Source: Deinococcus marmoris DSM 12784 (GTDB taxonomy: Bacteria; Deinococcota; Deinococci; Deinococcales; Deinococcaceae). Taken from it: a DNA stretch of 57,702 nucleotides. The stretch is from positions 1 through 57,702 of the forward strand of contig NZ_JNIV01000015.1 in the NCBI RefSeq assembly GCF_000701405.1. The letters run 5' to 3'. Made by a program: the position numbers and the translations under genes. The notes beneath the pieces are model-generated. The model made no database searches. It saw nothing but the letters and a program-made list of their open reading frames with translations, and was not told the origin of the DNA. Shown here one piece after another: positions 48,447 through 57,702 of the stretch (positions are counted from its first letter, which is position 1; the number at the start of each line of letters is the position of its first letter).

Positions 48447-48551
48447 GATGACATGCTCAACTGCGCAAGACCTACTGACACGCAGCTCTATACATTGGCC
48501 AGAGACCGTGCCGCACGCGAACGCCACTGACATGCTCACCTGAGATCGACA
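48447..48551 (-). repeat. Tn7-like right end R3 (105 bp)
   Basis: Sites at 48447 (GATGACATGCTCAACTGCGC), ~48474 and 48528, ending GATCGACA. It pairs with L3 through shared type-2 sites and the CGTGA duplication. Confidence 0.8.
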
Positions 48552-48573
48552 CGTGACGCTTCCGCTCGGAAAA

Positions 48574-48678
48574 GATGACATTCTCAGCTTTACGATACCC
48601 ACTGATATTCTGCTTCGCACATCAGCAAAAGCCCGTGCTGGACGCAGCCACCGCCGACACATTCAACCTGAATCGACA
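48574..48678 (-). repeat. Tn7-like right end R2 (105 bp)
   Basis: Begins GATGACATTCTCAGCTTTAC and ends CTGAATCGACA, aligning over its full length with R1. It is the distal edge of the island, 21 bp before the stop codon of the convergent permease gene. The right flank is CCGCC. Confidence 0.75.
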
Positions 48679-48699
48679 CCGCCACCATTGGATCAGCGC

Positions 48700-49905
<1,206 letters not shown>

Positions 49906-49920
49906 GTGGAGCGGAGGATA

Positions 49921-50231
49921 GCAGACCGGGGCTGAAGGGCGGGGCACGGCGGGCCAGCGAAACACGCACGAACCGAGATTCGGAGTCTGTGCGCGTGGTG
50001 CCGCCTGCGTTCAGCCCGGTTGAGACTGGGATAGACCGGCACGTTTTTGCGGACCCGTCAAAGCAGTGAAGGGCAGAGGACCGCCTGGACTCAGCACTTT
50101 GCGTTGCCCAGGCCAGCCGCACGAGCGCAGTATCCCACCAGCCCTAAGTTGGCAGACAATGCACCGTCGCAGCCGCACAGGATGACAGACGAAGTTCTGC
50201 ATCAGCGCGTAAATTGCGTCCTTGGTCAGGG
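49921..50231. other. Intergenic region without a gene
   Basis: About 310 bp between two leftward genes. I see no credible ORF, RNA or repeat. The right end merges into the terminator of the 3D-domain gene. Confidence 0.4.
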
Positions 50232-50259
50232 CAAAAAAGAGCCGCCCAGATGGACGGCT
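50232..50259 (-). terminator. Intrinsic terminator of the 3D-domain gene
   Basis: On the minus strand AGCCGTCC (rc of 50252-50259) pairs with GGGCGGCT (rc of 50240-50247), followed by CTTTTTT. Confidence 0.85.
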
Positions 50260-50279
50260 TTCAAATCTGGAGAAGAGTT

Positions 50280-50927
50280 TTAGCGAAGGGCCGTGATCCG
50301 CACCTGACGTGCGCCGAAGTTGAGGGCGTCGCGGCGGCTGCCCATCCAGATGTCCAGGCTGCCGGTCTTGCGGGCGGCCATGGTGTCCTCGACGATAAAG
50401 GTCCGGCCCCGCAGCAGGTTGTTGTAGCGCCCGCTGAGATCCTCGATGGTAATCCGGGTGCCGTAGGGAAAGGAACGCAGCATGTCGCGGCTCAGGGCCA
50501 CCACGCCGGGGCGGGTCCGGGTGCCGGTGGCCGTGATGAACGGCGTACTGTCGGTCTGGGCGGCCAGACTGTTGTAAGCCGTGGCGCGCACGACCGCCGT
50601 TCTGCCCCGCGCGGTGATGGCGGCCACGGGCGCGGCAGCCTGCTGGGCCTGCTGCCGCTGCGTCTGGGCGACGGCGGCGGCGCGGGCCTGCGCGGCCTGG
50701 GCCTGCTGGGCAGCAGCATTCTGGGCTACCGTGTTCTGCGCGGGCTGCGGACGGGCCGCCTGCACCGGGGCGCGCACCACCACGGGGGCAGGCGGCGGGG
50801 TGACCACCATCGCCAGACGAACGGCGTCGCTGGCAACAGAGCTGGCGGGCAGGGCAGGAGTGGCGCAGGCCAGGCCCGCGAGGCTGAACAGAACGCCAAA
50901 GGTCCAGCGATTGAGTTTTGAAACCAT
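50280..50927 (-). CDS. Secreted 3D-domain protein
   Basis: A 215-aa exported protein: signal peptide ('FGVLFSLAGLACATPALPAS'), then an Ala/Gln-rich low-complexity linker (~45-100). The C-terminal 3D (Asp-Asp-Asp) domain (~105-215) has 'RATAYNSLAAQTDSTPFITA', 'ALSRDMLRSFPYGTRITIED' and 'TFIVEDTMAARKTGSLDIWM'. 3D domains share the double-psi barrel of lytic transglycosylases (MltA/YuiC/RlpA types), so a peptidoglycan role is likely. AAGGAG lies before the ATG. It has its own terminator and lies beyond ftsI in the same direction. Confidence 0.85.
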   Translation of the reverse strand: MVSKLNRWTFGVLFSLAGLACATPALPASSVASDAVRLAMVVTPPPAPVVVRAPVQAARPQPAQNTVAQNAAAQQAQAAQARAAAVAQTQRQQAQQAAAPVAAITARGRTAVVRATAYNSLAAQTDSTPFITATGTRTRPGVVALSRDMLRSFPYGTRITIEDLSGRYNNLLRGRTFIVEDTMAARKTGSLDIWMGSRRDALNFGARQVRITALR

Positions 50928-51450
50928 ATGTTCTCCTTGAGGCTTGGGCAGTAAAGCTGCCCGCCTCCGGTGCGCTGCCGGCAGACAGAACGCACGGTAC
51001 TGAATGGGGGGAGTTGATCAACAAGTCTGAGGGCAGCAGTCAAGACACCCCCGACCTCAGGAGAGAGCCTAGAGGGCCAACATCACCAGCTTATGAGCCT
51101 GACCTGTCTTCAGTCTCACAAATCAGAACACAAATCTTCTGCCAGGTTCAAAAAAGACGGAGGATGGCGGCCAGGAGAGAAATCCTTCAATGAGCCGGAG
51201 ATCAATTCAGCCGCGTTGCTCTCATTTTTGGTGACACGGATATATAAATTTTCAATCAGATTCAAGCTGGGTTTTGATTCCCCTCGCCTTTTTTATGAAA
51301 AAAACCACACTTTAGCGCCTTATGACAGGGTTCGGGATATCACGCAGCTACATCTACACCTGCCGATAAAATCAGGCTCTCAACAACCTCTGTCCATGAA
51401 ACCAGCGAGGTGGGTAACTTTAGGCACATCCACCCCGCTGCTCGGTAGCA
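50928..51450. other. Intergenic region with AT-rich patch
   Basis: 523 bp between ftsI and the 3D gene. The stretch 51230-51310 is markedly AT-rich for this genome (includes TATATAAATTTT and TTTTTTATGAAAAAAA). It could hold the 3D gene promoter or a small RNA. I could not define either. Confidence 0.35.
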
Positions 51451-52796
51451 CTATTGCTTCTTGGTGGCTTCAGGCTTTTCCACTTTTGGCGCGGCCCCCC
51501 AGCTCGACAGCACTTCCGTCGAGATTTCCTTAAAGATGGGTGCGGCCAGCATGGACCCATGATGATTGATCTTCGCGCCGTGGACCATCACCACCACCGT
51601 CACCTTCGGTGCGTCGACCGGGAAGAAACCCGTGAAGACGCTGTTGTAGATGGTCGAGGAATAGCGCCCGTCCACCACGACCTGGGCCGTGCCGGTCTTG
51701 CCGCCCAGCGCGTAGCCCTTGACTCCGGCCTGATACGGAATGCCCTCCTCGATCACGGCCTGCAACATGGTGCGGGTGGTGCGGGCCACCTCGGGGCGCA
51801 GAACCTCACGCCGCTGACCGCTGGCCGCCGCGCCCTCGATAAGCTGGGGCGGCAGGTACAGGCCGTCGTTGGCCAGGGCGTTGTAGGCAGAGGCCAGTTG
51901 CAGGGTGGTGGTACTCATGCCCTGCCCGAAGGCGCTGGTCACCCGCACCAGATCGTCCCACTTGCGCAGCGGCTGAAGCTGCCCGGTGGCAGCAGGCACC
52001 ACGGGCATGTCCGGGTAACTGCCGAAGCCGAAGTTCGTGTAATAGTCACGCAGTTTATCGGACCCGAAGTTCTCGACGATGTGACTCATGCCCACGTTGC
52101 TGCTGTAGCGCAGAATCTGCCTGGTGGTCAGGATGTCGGGATGGTCCACCGCGTCGTGGATCACGCTGCCCCAGCGCCCGCCGATGTGCCGGTTCATGGG
52201 CGTCTCGTAGGAGGTCTTCGGGGTGGTCAGGCCCTCGTTGATCGCGGCGGCCACCACCAGACCCTTGACCACCGAACCCGGCTCGTAGACGTCCAGGAAG
52301 GGGCGGTTGCGCCGGGCCTCCAGCGGAAAGTCGCGCCAGTTGTTGGGATTGAACGCCGGGTAACTGGCGGCGGCCAGCACGCGCCCGGTGCGGGTTTCCA
52401 TCACCACCACCGAGCCGTAATCCGCCTGATGGACCGGAATCGCCTTGCTCAGCGCGGACTCGGCGGCGGCCTGCACGCCAGTGTTGATGGTCAGCCGCAG
52501 GTTCTGCCCGGATTCCAGCGGGCGGTCATAGGCGTACTCCAGCCCTTCGAGACCGTTGGTGGTGCCCATCATACCCAGCACCTGTCCAGCCAGGTGGCCC
52601 TGCGGGTAGACGCGCTTGCCGTCCACGCTCTGGGCCAGCACCTTGCCGTCGCTGGAGGTGATCGTACCGCGAGATTGCACCAGCGTGCGCTTGACGCCCT
52701 GCGGCGCGTTCCACTCCAGTTGCGCGTAGGCCCACACCAGGCTCAGGACCAGCAGCGTCGCCAGAAACTGCATGACTCGGGAGCGGTTACGAATCT

Positions 52797-52806
<10 letters not shown>
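51451..52806 (-). CDS. ftsI: Penicillin-binding protein 2 / FtsI-type transpeptidase
   Basis: A 451-aa monofunctional class B PBP that cross-links septal peptidoglycan. Residues ~12-30 form a membrane anchor ('MQFLATLLVLSLVWAYAQLE'). The transpeptidase motifs are S-x-x-K in 'EPGSVVKGLVVAA', S-x-N in 'RYSSNVGMSHI', and K-T-G in 'GGKTGTAQVV'. It is shorter than typical FtsI (~580 aa); the N-terminal dimerisation region is trimmed. It starts at GTG 52806, overlapping the ftsL-like gene by 10 bp. Position after rsmH-ftsL in the division cluster identifies it. Confidence 0.9.
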
Positions 52807-54697
<1,891 letters not shown>

Positions 54698-54881
54698 ATC
54701 CTTCTCCTCTCCTTGTTCCCTCTTTTCAAACAGGTCTTCTTGTTGCACCCTGTCTTCTGAAGCGTCCTTCTCAGAAGCCGAGTTCGGCTTTTCCCACCCG
54801 CTCCCACAGGGCAGGCGCAAGGGCAGGGCCAGCCTTCCAACCTGAAAGGCGCAATGTGAAGAGCTTCAGGCTGTCTTAAGG

Positions 54882-54954
54882 AGTGTAACAAGCCCACCCA
54901 CGAATTACCACCTGTTCCCACAATTTCCCCCGAATTCCCCCCGATCCTCCCCTG
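54882..54954 (-). promoter_or_regulatory. mraZ promoter and MraZ-box array
   Basis: On the minus strand the -10 is TACACT (54882-54887). Just upstream lie TGGGA, TGGTA and TGGGT boxes 10 bp apart (54916-54920, 54906-54910, 54896-54900), the known MraZ operator pattern. Before them are three GGGG-type boxes at 10-11 bp steps. The proximal boxes cover the -35 region. Confidence 0.75.
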
Positions 54955-55129
54955 TTTTCCCACCCATCCGCCCCAGCGTTCAAATGGGACACAGCGGCTT
55001 TAGGGCCGACACAGGCCAGAAAATGCCGCTCCAGAGGGCAGATCGGCACCTTTGCAGTGGGTCAGGAACGGGCCGCCCGGTTCCCACCTCTCCCCCACCG
55101 GTCAGGACAAATCCCCACCGTCACGCGCC

Positions 55130-55135
55130 TAAGCT
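55130..55135 (+). promoter_or_regulatory. -10 box (TAAGCT) of leaderless DUF423 gene
   Basis: Ends 6 nt before the ATG at 55142. Confidence 0.5.
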
Positions 55136-55141
55136 GGCGAC

Positions 55142-55525
55142 ATGCGTATGACCCGTTCCGCCAGTTCCGCCGCCTCACTGCCCGCGTTTCAAACCGGGGC
55201 CATTCTGGCCGCGCTGGGCGTGGCGCTGGGGGCCTTTGCCACGCACGGGCTGAAGGCCACGCTGGAGCCAGGGCTGCTGGCAAACTTTGAAACCGGGGTG
55301 CGCTATCAGATGTACGCCGCGCTGGCCTTGCTGGTATTGGGGACGCAGTCCGCACAGAAACGCGCACCCGTGCTGCTGCTGGCGGGCGCGGTCATCTTCA
55401 GCGGCACGTTGTACATCCTGGCGCTGACGGGCCTGAAGTGGCTGGGCGCGGTGACCCCGATTGGCGGCGTGCTGCTGATCGCCGGATTCGTGCTGGCAGC
55501 GGTGGACTTCCGGCGCTCAGGCTGA
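55142..55525 (+). CDS. DUF423 family small membrane protein
   Basis: A 127-aa inner-membrane protein with about four helices, of the DUF423 (YgdD/YwdK) family. Typical features are 'ILAALGVALGAFATHGLKAT', 'FETGVRYQMYAALALLVLG', and 'WLGAVTPIGGVLLIAGFVLA'. Its function is unknown. A second ATG two codons in is possible, but the first lies at the leaderless spacing. The gene converges on and overlaps the tetR-type gene by 9 bp. Confidence 0.88.
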   Translation: MRMTRSASSAASLPAFQTGAILAALGVALGAFATHGLKATLEPGLLANFETGVRYQMYAALALLVLGTQSAQKRAPVLLLAGAVIFSGTLYILALTGLKWLGAVTPIGGVLLIAGFVLAAVDFRRSG

Positions 55526-56113
55526 GCCGGGATCAATCAGCATCCGCGATAGCGCCGTTTGTAGCGTCGTGCGTGCCCCCTCCGGCGTGATCTGGTGTAA
55601 AAGCAGATGCACGCTCAGGCCGTCCAGCAGGGCGTGAATCTCGGTGGCCGCCGCCTGGGGCGTGTGCGCGGGCAGCCAGCCGTGCCGTGCAAACCCAGTG
55701 AACGCCTCCACAAAAATGGCGTTCAGATCGCGGTACAGCACGCCCTGAGCGTCGGCAAAGTCCTGATCGCTGACCGCCGCGCCAACGAAGGCCAGCCAGA
55801 CTTCCAGCCACACCCGGCCCTCCTCGTCCAGTGGCAGGGTGACTTCCAGACGGTTCAGAAAGCCCTGAAAGGGATCGTCATTGGCTGGAATGGACCGGAG
55901 CCTCTGCCACGCACGCTCACCGATCTGCTGGGCGGCGAAATTCAGGATGGCCTCGCGGTTGGGAAGGTAGTGGCGAATCGCCCCACTGGACCACCCGCTG
56001 CGTTCCGACAGGTTGCGGATGGTCACCCCAGCCAGCCCCCCCTCGCGGATCAGGCTCCAGACCGCTGCCGTCAGTTCGGCGCGGCGCTGATCGTGGTTGA
56101 CGATGCGGGGCAT
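55517..56113 (-). CDS. TetR-family repressor of the SMR pump
   Basis: A 198-aa TetR-type regulator. The N-terminal HTH is plain: 'AELTAAVWSLIREGGLAGVT', 'IRNLSERSGWSSGAIRHYLP', 'NREAILNFA'. The C-terminal ligand domain includes 'LLDGLSVHLLLHQITPEGAR', similar to BetI/AcrR-like proteins. It is divergent from the two SMR genes across 99 bp holding two palindromic operators. It therefore most likely represses both itself and the pump until a cationic drug or metabolite binds. Confidence 0.88.
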   Translation of the reverse strand: MPRIVNHDQRRAELTAAVWSLIREGGLAGVTIRNLSERSGWSSGAIRHYLPNREAILNFAAQQIGERAWQRLRSIPANDDPFQGFLNRLEVTLPLDEEGRVWLEVWLAFVGAAVSDQDFADAQGVLYRDLNAIFVEAFTGFARHGWLPAHTPQAAATEIHALLDGLSVHLLLHQITPEGARTTLQTALSRMLIDPGSA

Positions 56114-56122
56114 GTCTACTGT

Positions 56123-56194
56123 TTTAGCACACTCTTGCGATAACCCTGAAATTGTGGTATTTCTATTGCACGCATTTAGCACGCTGCTGCTAAA
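56123..56194. promoter_or_regulatory. Two operator sites between tetR-type and SMR genes
   Basis: A perfect palindrome TTTAGCA-N6-TGCTAAA occurs at 56175-56194, near the SMR start. An imperfect copy TTTAGCA-N6-TGCGATAA occurs at 56123-56143, near the regulator start. One site per divergent promoter is typical of TetR control. Confidence 0.75.
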
Positions 56195-56212
56195 AACGCG
56201 AAGGAGACCCCC

Positions 56213-56527
56213 GTGGGATGGACTGCCCTGCTGCTGGCCGGACTGTGCGAGATCGGCTTTACCACCTGCTTGCAACTCAGCGACGGCTTCAAGAAGAAAT
56301 GGCCCACCGCCTTCTTCCTGCTGTTCACCATTGCCAGCTTTCAACTGATGAGCATGGCGCTGGAGACCCTGCCGCTGGGCACCGTGTACGCCGTGTGGAC
56401 CGGGATCGGCGCGGTGGGAACGGCGCTGGTGGGCATCTTCTACTTCCGGGAGTCGGCCACGCCCTTGCGGCTGGGGCTGCTAGCAACGGTGGTGCTGCTG
56501 ATTATCGGCCTGCGGGTGATTCCGTGA
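56213..56527 (+). CDS. SMR multidrug efflux protein, subunit A
   Basis: A 104-aa, four-helix small multidrug resistance protein. The conserved membrane Glu is in 'LAGLCEIGFTTCLQLSDGFK', followed by 'ALETLPLGTVYAVWTGIGAV' (helix 3 signature). The second part of the pair overlaps its stop codon, indicating a heterodimeric pump of the YkkCD/EbrAB type. AAGGAG lies 7 nt before the GTG start. It is controlled by the palindromic operator upstream. Confidence 0.9.
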   Translation: MGWTALLLAGLCEIGFTTCLQLSDGFKKKWPTAFFLLFTIASFQLMSMALETLPLGTVYAVWTGIGAVGTALVGIFYFRESATPLRLGLLATVVLLIIGLRVIP

Positions 56528-56889
56528 CCGGGTGGCACTGGCTGATTCTGGCAGGCTTTCTGGAAATCGGCTTTGTCACCGCGCTGAAGCTGGAGCAGAC
56601 GCGCCCCGCGTTCTTCTACGTGTTTCTGGTCTGTGCCTATTTCAGCTTTGACTTCCTGTCGCGGGCGCTGAAGACCATTCCGCTGGGCACCGCCTACGCC
56701 ATCTGGACCGGGATCGGAGCCGTGGGAGCGGTCTTTATGGGAACGGTGCTGTTCGGGGAAAGCCTCAGCCCGGCGCGGCTGATCCTGATTGGCCTATTGA
56801 TCGCCGCACTGATCGGGCTGAAGCTGGCAGGGGGAAGCAAACCAGCAAAAGAAACCGCCCCTCCCGGAAAGGAAGAGGCGGCGGGTGGT

Positions 56890-56904
<15 letters not shown>
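56524..56904 (+). CDS. SMR multidrug efflux protein, subunit B
   Basis: A 126-aa partner: 'ILAGFLEIGFVTALKLEQTR' with the transport Glu, and 'KTIPLGTAYAIWTGIGAVGA'. It has a ~20-residue charged tail ('AKETAPPGKEEAAGGAGE') that is unusual for SMR proteins. That tail is encoded by DNA that also forms the rnpB terminator on the other strand, which may explain its composition. The GTG start overlaps subunit A's stop by 4 bp. Confidence 0.88.
56845..56881 (-). terminator. rnpB terminator inside the SMR-B coding sequence
   Basis: On the minus strand an 11-bp stem (rc of 56871-56881 with rc of 56855-56865, two G-U pairs) is followed by TTTCTTTT. It ends the rnpB transcript within the 3' coding part of the convergent SMR-B gene. 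Confidence 0.8.
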
Positions 56905-57310
<406 letters not shown>

Positions 57311-57379
57311 CGAACATTCCCCCGCGCCGGGAAGGATAGCAGATGGGGGCTTTGCCCCGTCTAAGGGTCCAAAGGTCTG

Positions 57380-57702
57380 TTAGAGCGCGTTTATAAAGGG
57401 TCAGACCCGGTGGCAAGCTTGAGGTGTGAAACGCAAGCCTTACTCGTCGGACCTGACCCAAGCCCAGTTTAAGCGGCTCGAACCACTCCTCCCCTCTGCC
57501 AAGCCAGGAGGGCGGCCACGCACGGTCGATCTCTACGAGGTGCTGTGCGCGATCATGTACGTCTTGCAGGGCGGCATTGCCTGGAGAAACCTGCCGCATG
57601 ACTTTCCAGCGTGGCAGACGGTGTATTCGTACTTTCGCCGTTTTGAAGCTGACGGTTCATGGGAGGCGATCAATCGCGTCCTGGTGCGGGAAACTCGGCA
57701 GG
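57380..57702 (+). mobile_element. IS5-family element, 5' part (cut by window edge)
   Basis: The left terminus TTAGAGCGCGTTTATAAAGG starts at 57380, 46 bp before the transposase start. The right end lies outside the window. The terminus resembles that of the MITE at 7575. Confidence 0.75.
57426..57702 (+). CDS. IS5-family (IS427-type) transposase, N-terminal part
   Basis: GTG at 57426 begins 'KRKPYSSDLTQAQFKRLEPL' and continues with 'RPRTVDLYEVLCAIMYVLQG', 'IAWRNLPHDFPAWQTVYSYF' and 'FEADGSWEAIN'. This is the DUF4096-type N-terminal region of IS5-family transposases. In this group the DDE domain often comes from a second frame by programmed frameshift. The frame is still open at the window end. 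Confidence 0.85.
   Translation, partial: MKRKPYSSDLTQAQFKRLEPLLPSAKPGGRPRTVDLYEVLCAIMYVLQGGIAWRNLPHDFPAWQTVYSYFRRFEADGSWEAINRVLVRETRQ

Larger units (their letters stand above)
46668..48551. mobile_element. 1,884-bp non-autonomous Tn7-like element with 5-bp TSD
   Basis: Starts TGTCAATCTC (46668) and ends GATCGACA (48551). The flanking 5-mers are identical: CGTGA at 46663-46667 and CGTGA at 48552-48556. It holds left end L3, a tnsA 5' part, a second left end L4, a DinB-family gene, and right end R3. It has no tnsB, tnsC or tniQ, so it would need TnsB supplied in trans. It inserted into the L2/R2 element remnant. Confidence 0.85.
20950..48678. mobile_element. Composite Tn7-like transposon island carrying defence genes
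   Basis: The left edge is TGTCGA at 20950; the far right edge is TCGACA ending at 48678. Inside are one intact tnsA-tnsB-tnsC-tniQ module, a large same-direction cargo, a second truncated tnsA, four left-end-like and four right-end-like sequences. The outer edges are imperfect inverted repeats (about 15 of 23 positions), but flanking 5-mers differ (GTAGC left, CCGCC right). The outer ends therefore need not belong to one insertion. The inner right ends at 44837 and 46548 are alternative partners of the 20950 end. Confidence 0.8.

Noticed and set aside
50928..51450. Small RNA or riboswitch in the AT-rich gap before the 3D gene
   Set aside because: No conserved motif or convincing hairpin with T run was found. 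Recorded only as an unexplained gap.
54698..54820. 41-residue N-terminal extension of MraZ from an ATG at 54820
   Set aside because: MraZ homologues begin at the PFGEYPYTIDDKGR segment, and a strong ribosome site precedes the TTG at 54697.
56114..56212. Guanidine riboswitch before the SMR genes
   Set aside because: Only 99 bp separate the divergent starts, and the space is taken by two TTTAGCA palindromes and promoters. No guanidine-riboswitch fold was seen.

Overview
The window is high-GC chromosomal DNA that looks like a Deinococcus species. The clues are the housekeeping gene set, the many starts preceded by a TANNNT -10 box only 5-7 nt upstream (leaderless genes, a known Deinococcus habit), and the small inverted-repeat elements. 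No organism name can be proven from sequence alone.

Layout. (1) 1-4756: the end of an IS transposase, then rpsB-tsf-pyrH-frr-cdsA, with intrinsic terminators after most genes. (2) 4871-20948: a mixed core region holding a pseudokinase/PEGA membrane protein, a small secreted protein, a 189-bp MITE, a PLP lyase, an FAH-family hydrolase, leuB-leuD, a permease with RCK domains, an MFS exporter, a LysM-NlpC/P60 hydrolase, N-carbamoylputrescine amidase, tsaC-scpB with a DUF4388 gene, and pilC. (3) 20950-48678: a mobile island of Tn7-like elements, starting 1 nt after the pilC stop codon. (4) 48700-57702: core again, with a LolC/FtsX permease, a 3D-domain protein, the leftward cell-wall cluster mraZ-rsmH-ftsL-ftsI, a DUF423 protein, a TetR/SMR efflux locus, rnpB, and the start of an IS5-family element.

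The island. Its left end carries about eight TnsB-type sites and an intrinsic terminator, followed by tnsA-tnsB-tnsC-tniQ. The cargo runs in the same direction: two tandem DUF2511-like genes; a LexA/S24-type repressor with a nuclease-like gene and a 71-aa gene; an endonuclease III-like glycosylase; a five-gene overlapping operon (C5 DNA methyltransferase, GHKL ATPase, Z1 helicase-like ATPase, PD-(D/E)XK protein, AIPR protein); an HsdR remnant; and a two-gene operon encoding an unknown protein and an 1168-aa DUF4062/STAND/TPR protein. At the right there are four right-end-like termini and three further left ends. Among them is a 1,884-bp non-autonomous element (46668-48551) flanked by a 5-bp duplication, CGTGA.

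How it fits together. I read the island as a serially rebuilt Tn7-like platform that moves anti-phage systems. The S24-type repressor has a TGACA-N2-TGTCA operator at its own promoter, and near-copies lie in both tnsA promoters, so it probably controls transposition. The methyltransferase has an N-terminal domain that looks like the iron-sulfur half of an endonuclease III-type glycosylase, next to a complete glycosylase gene. I find this the most unusual part of the window.
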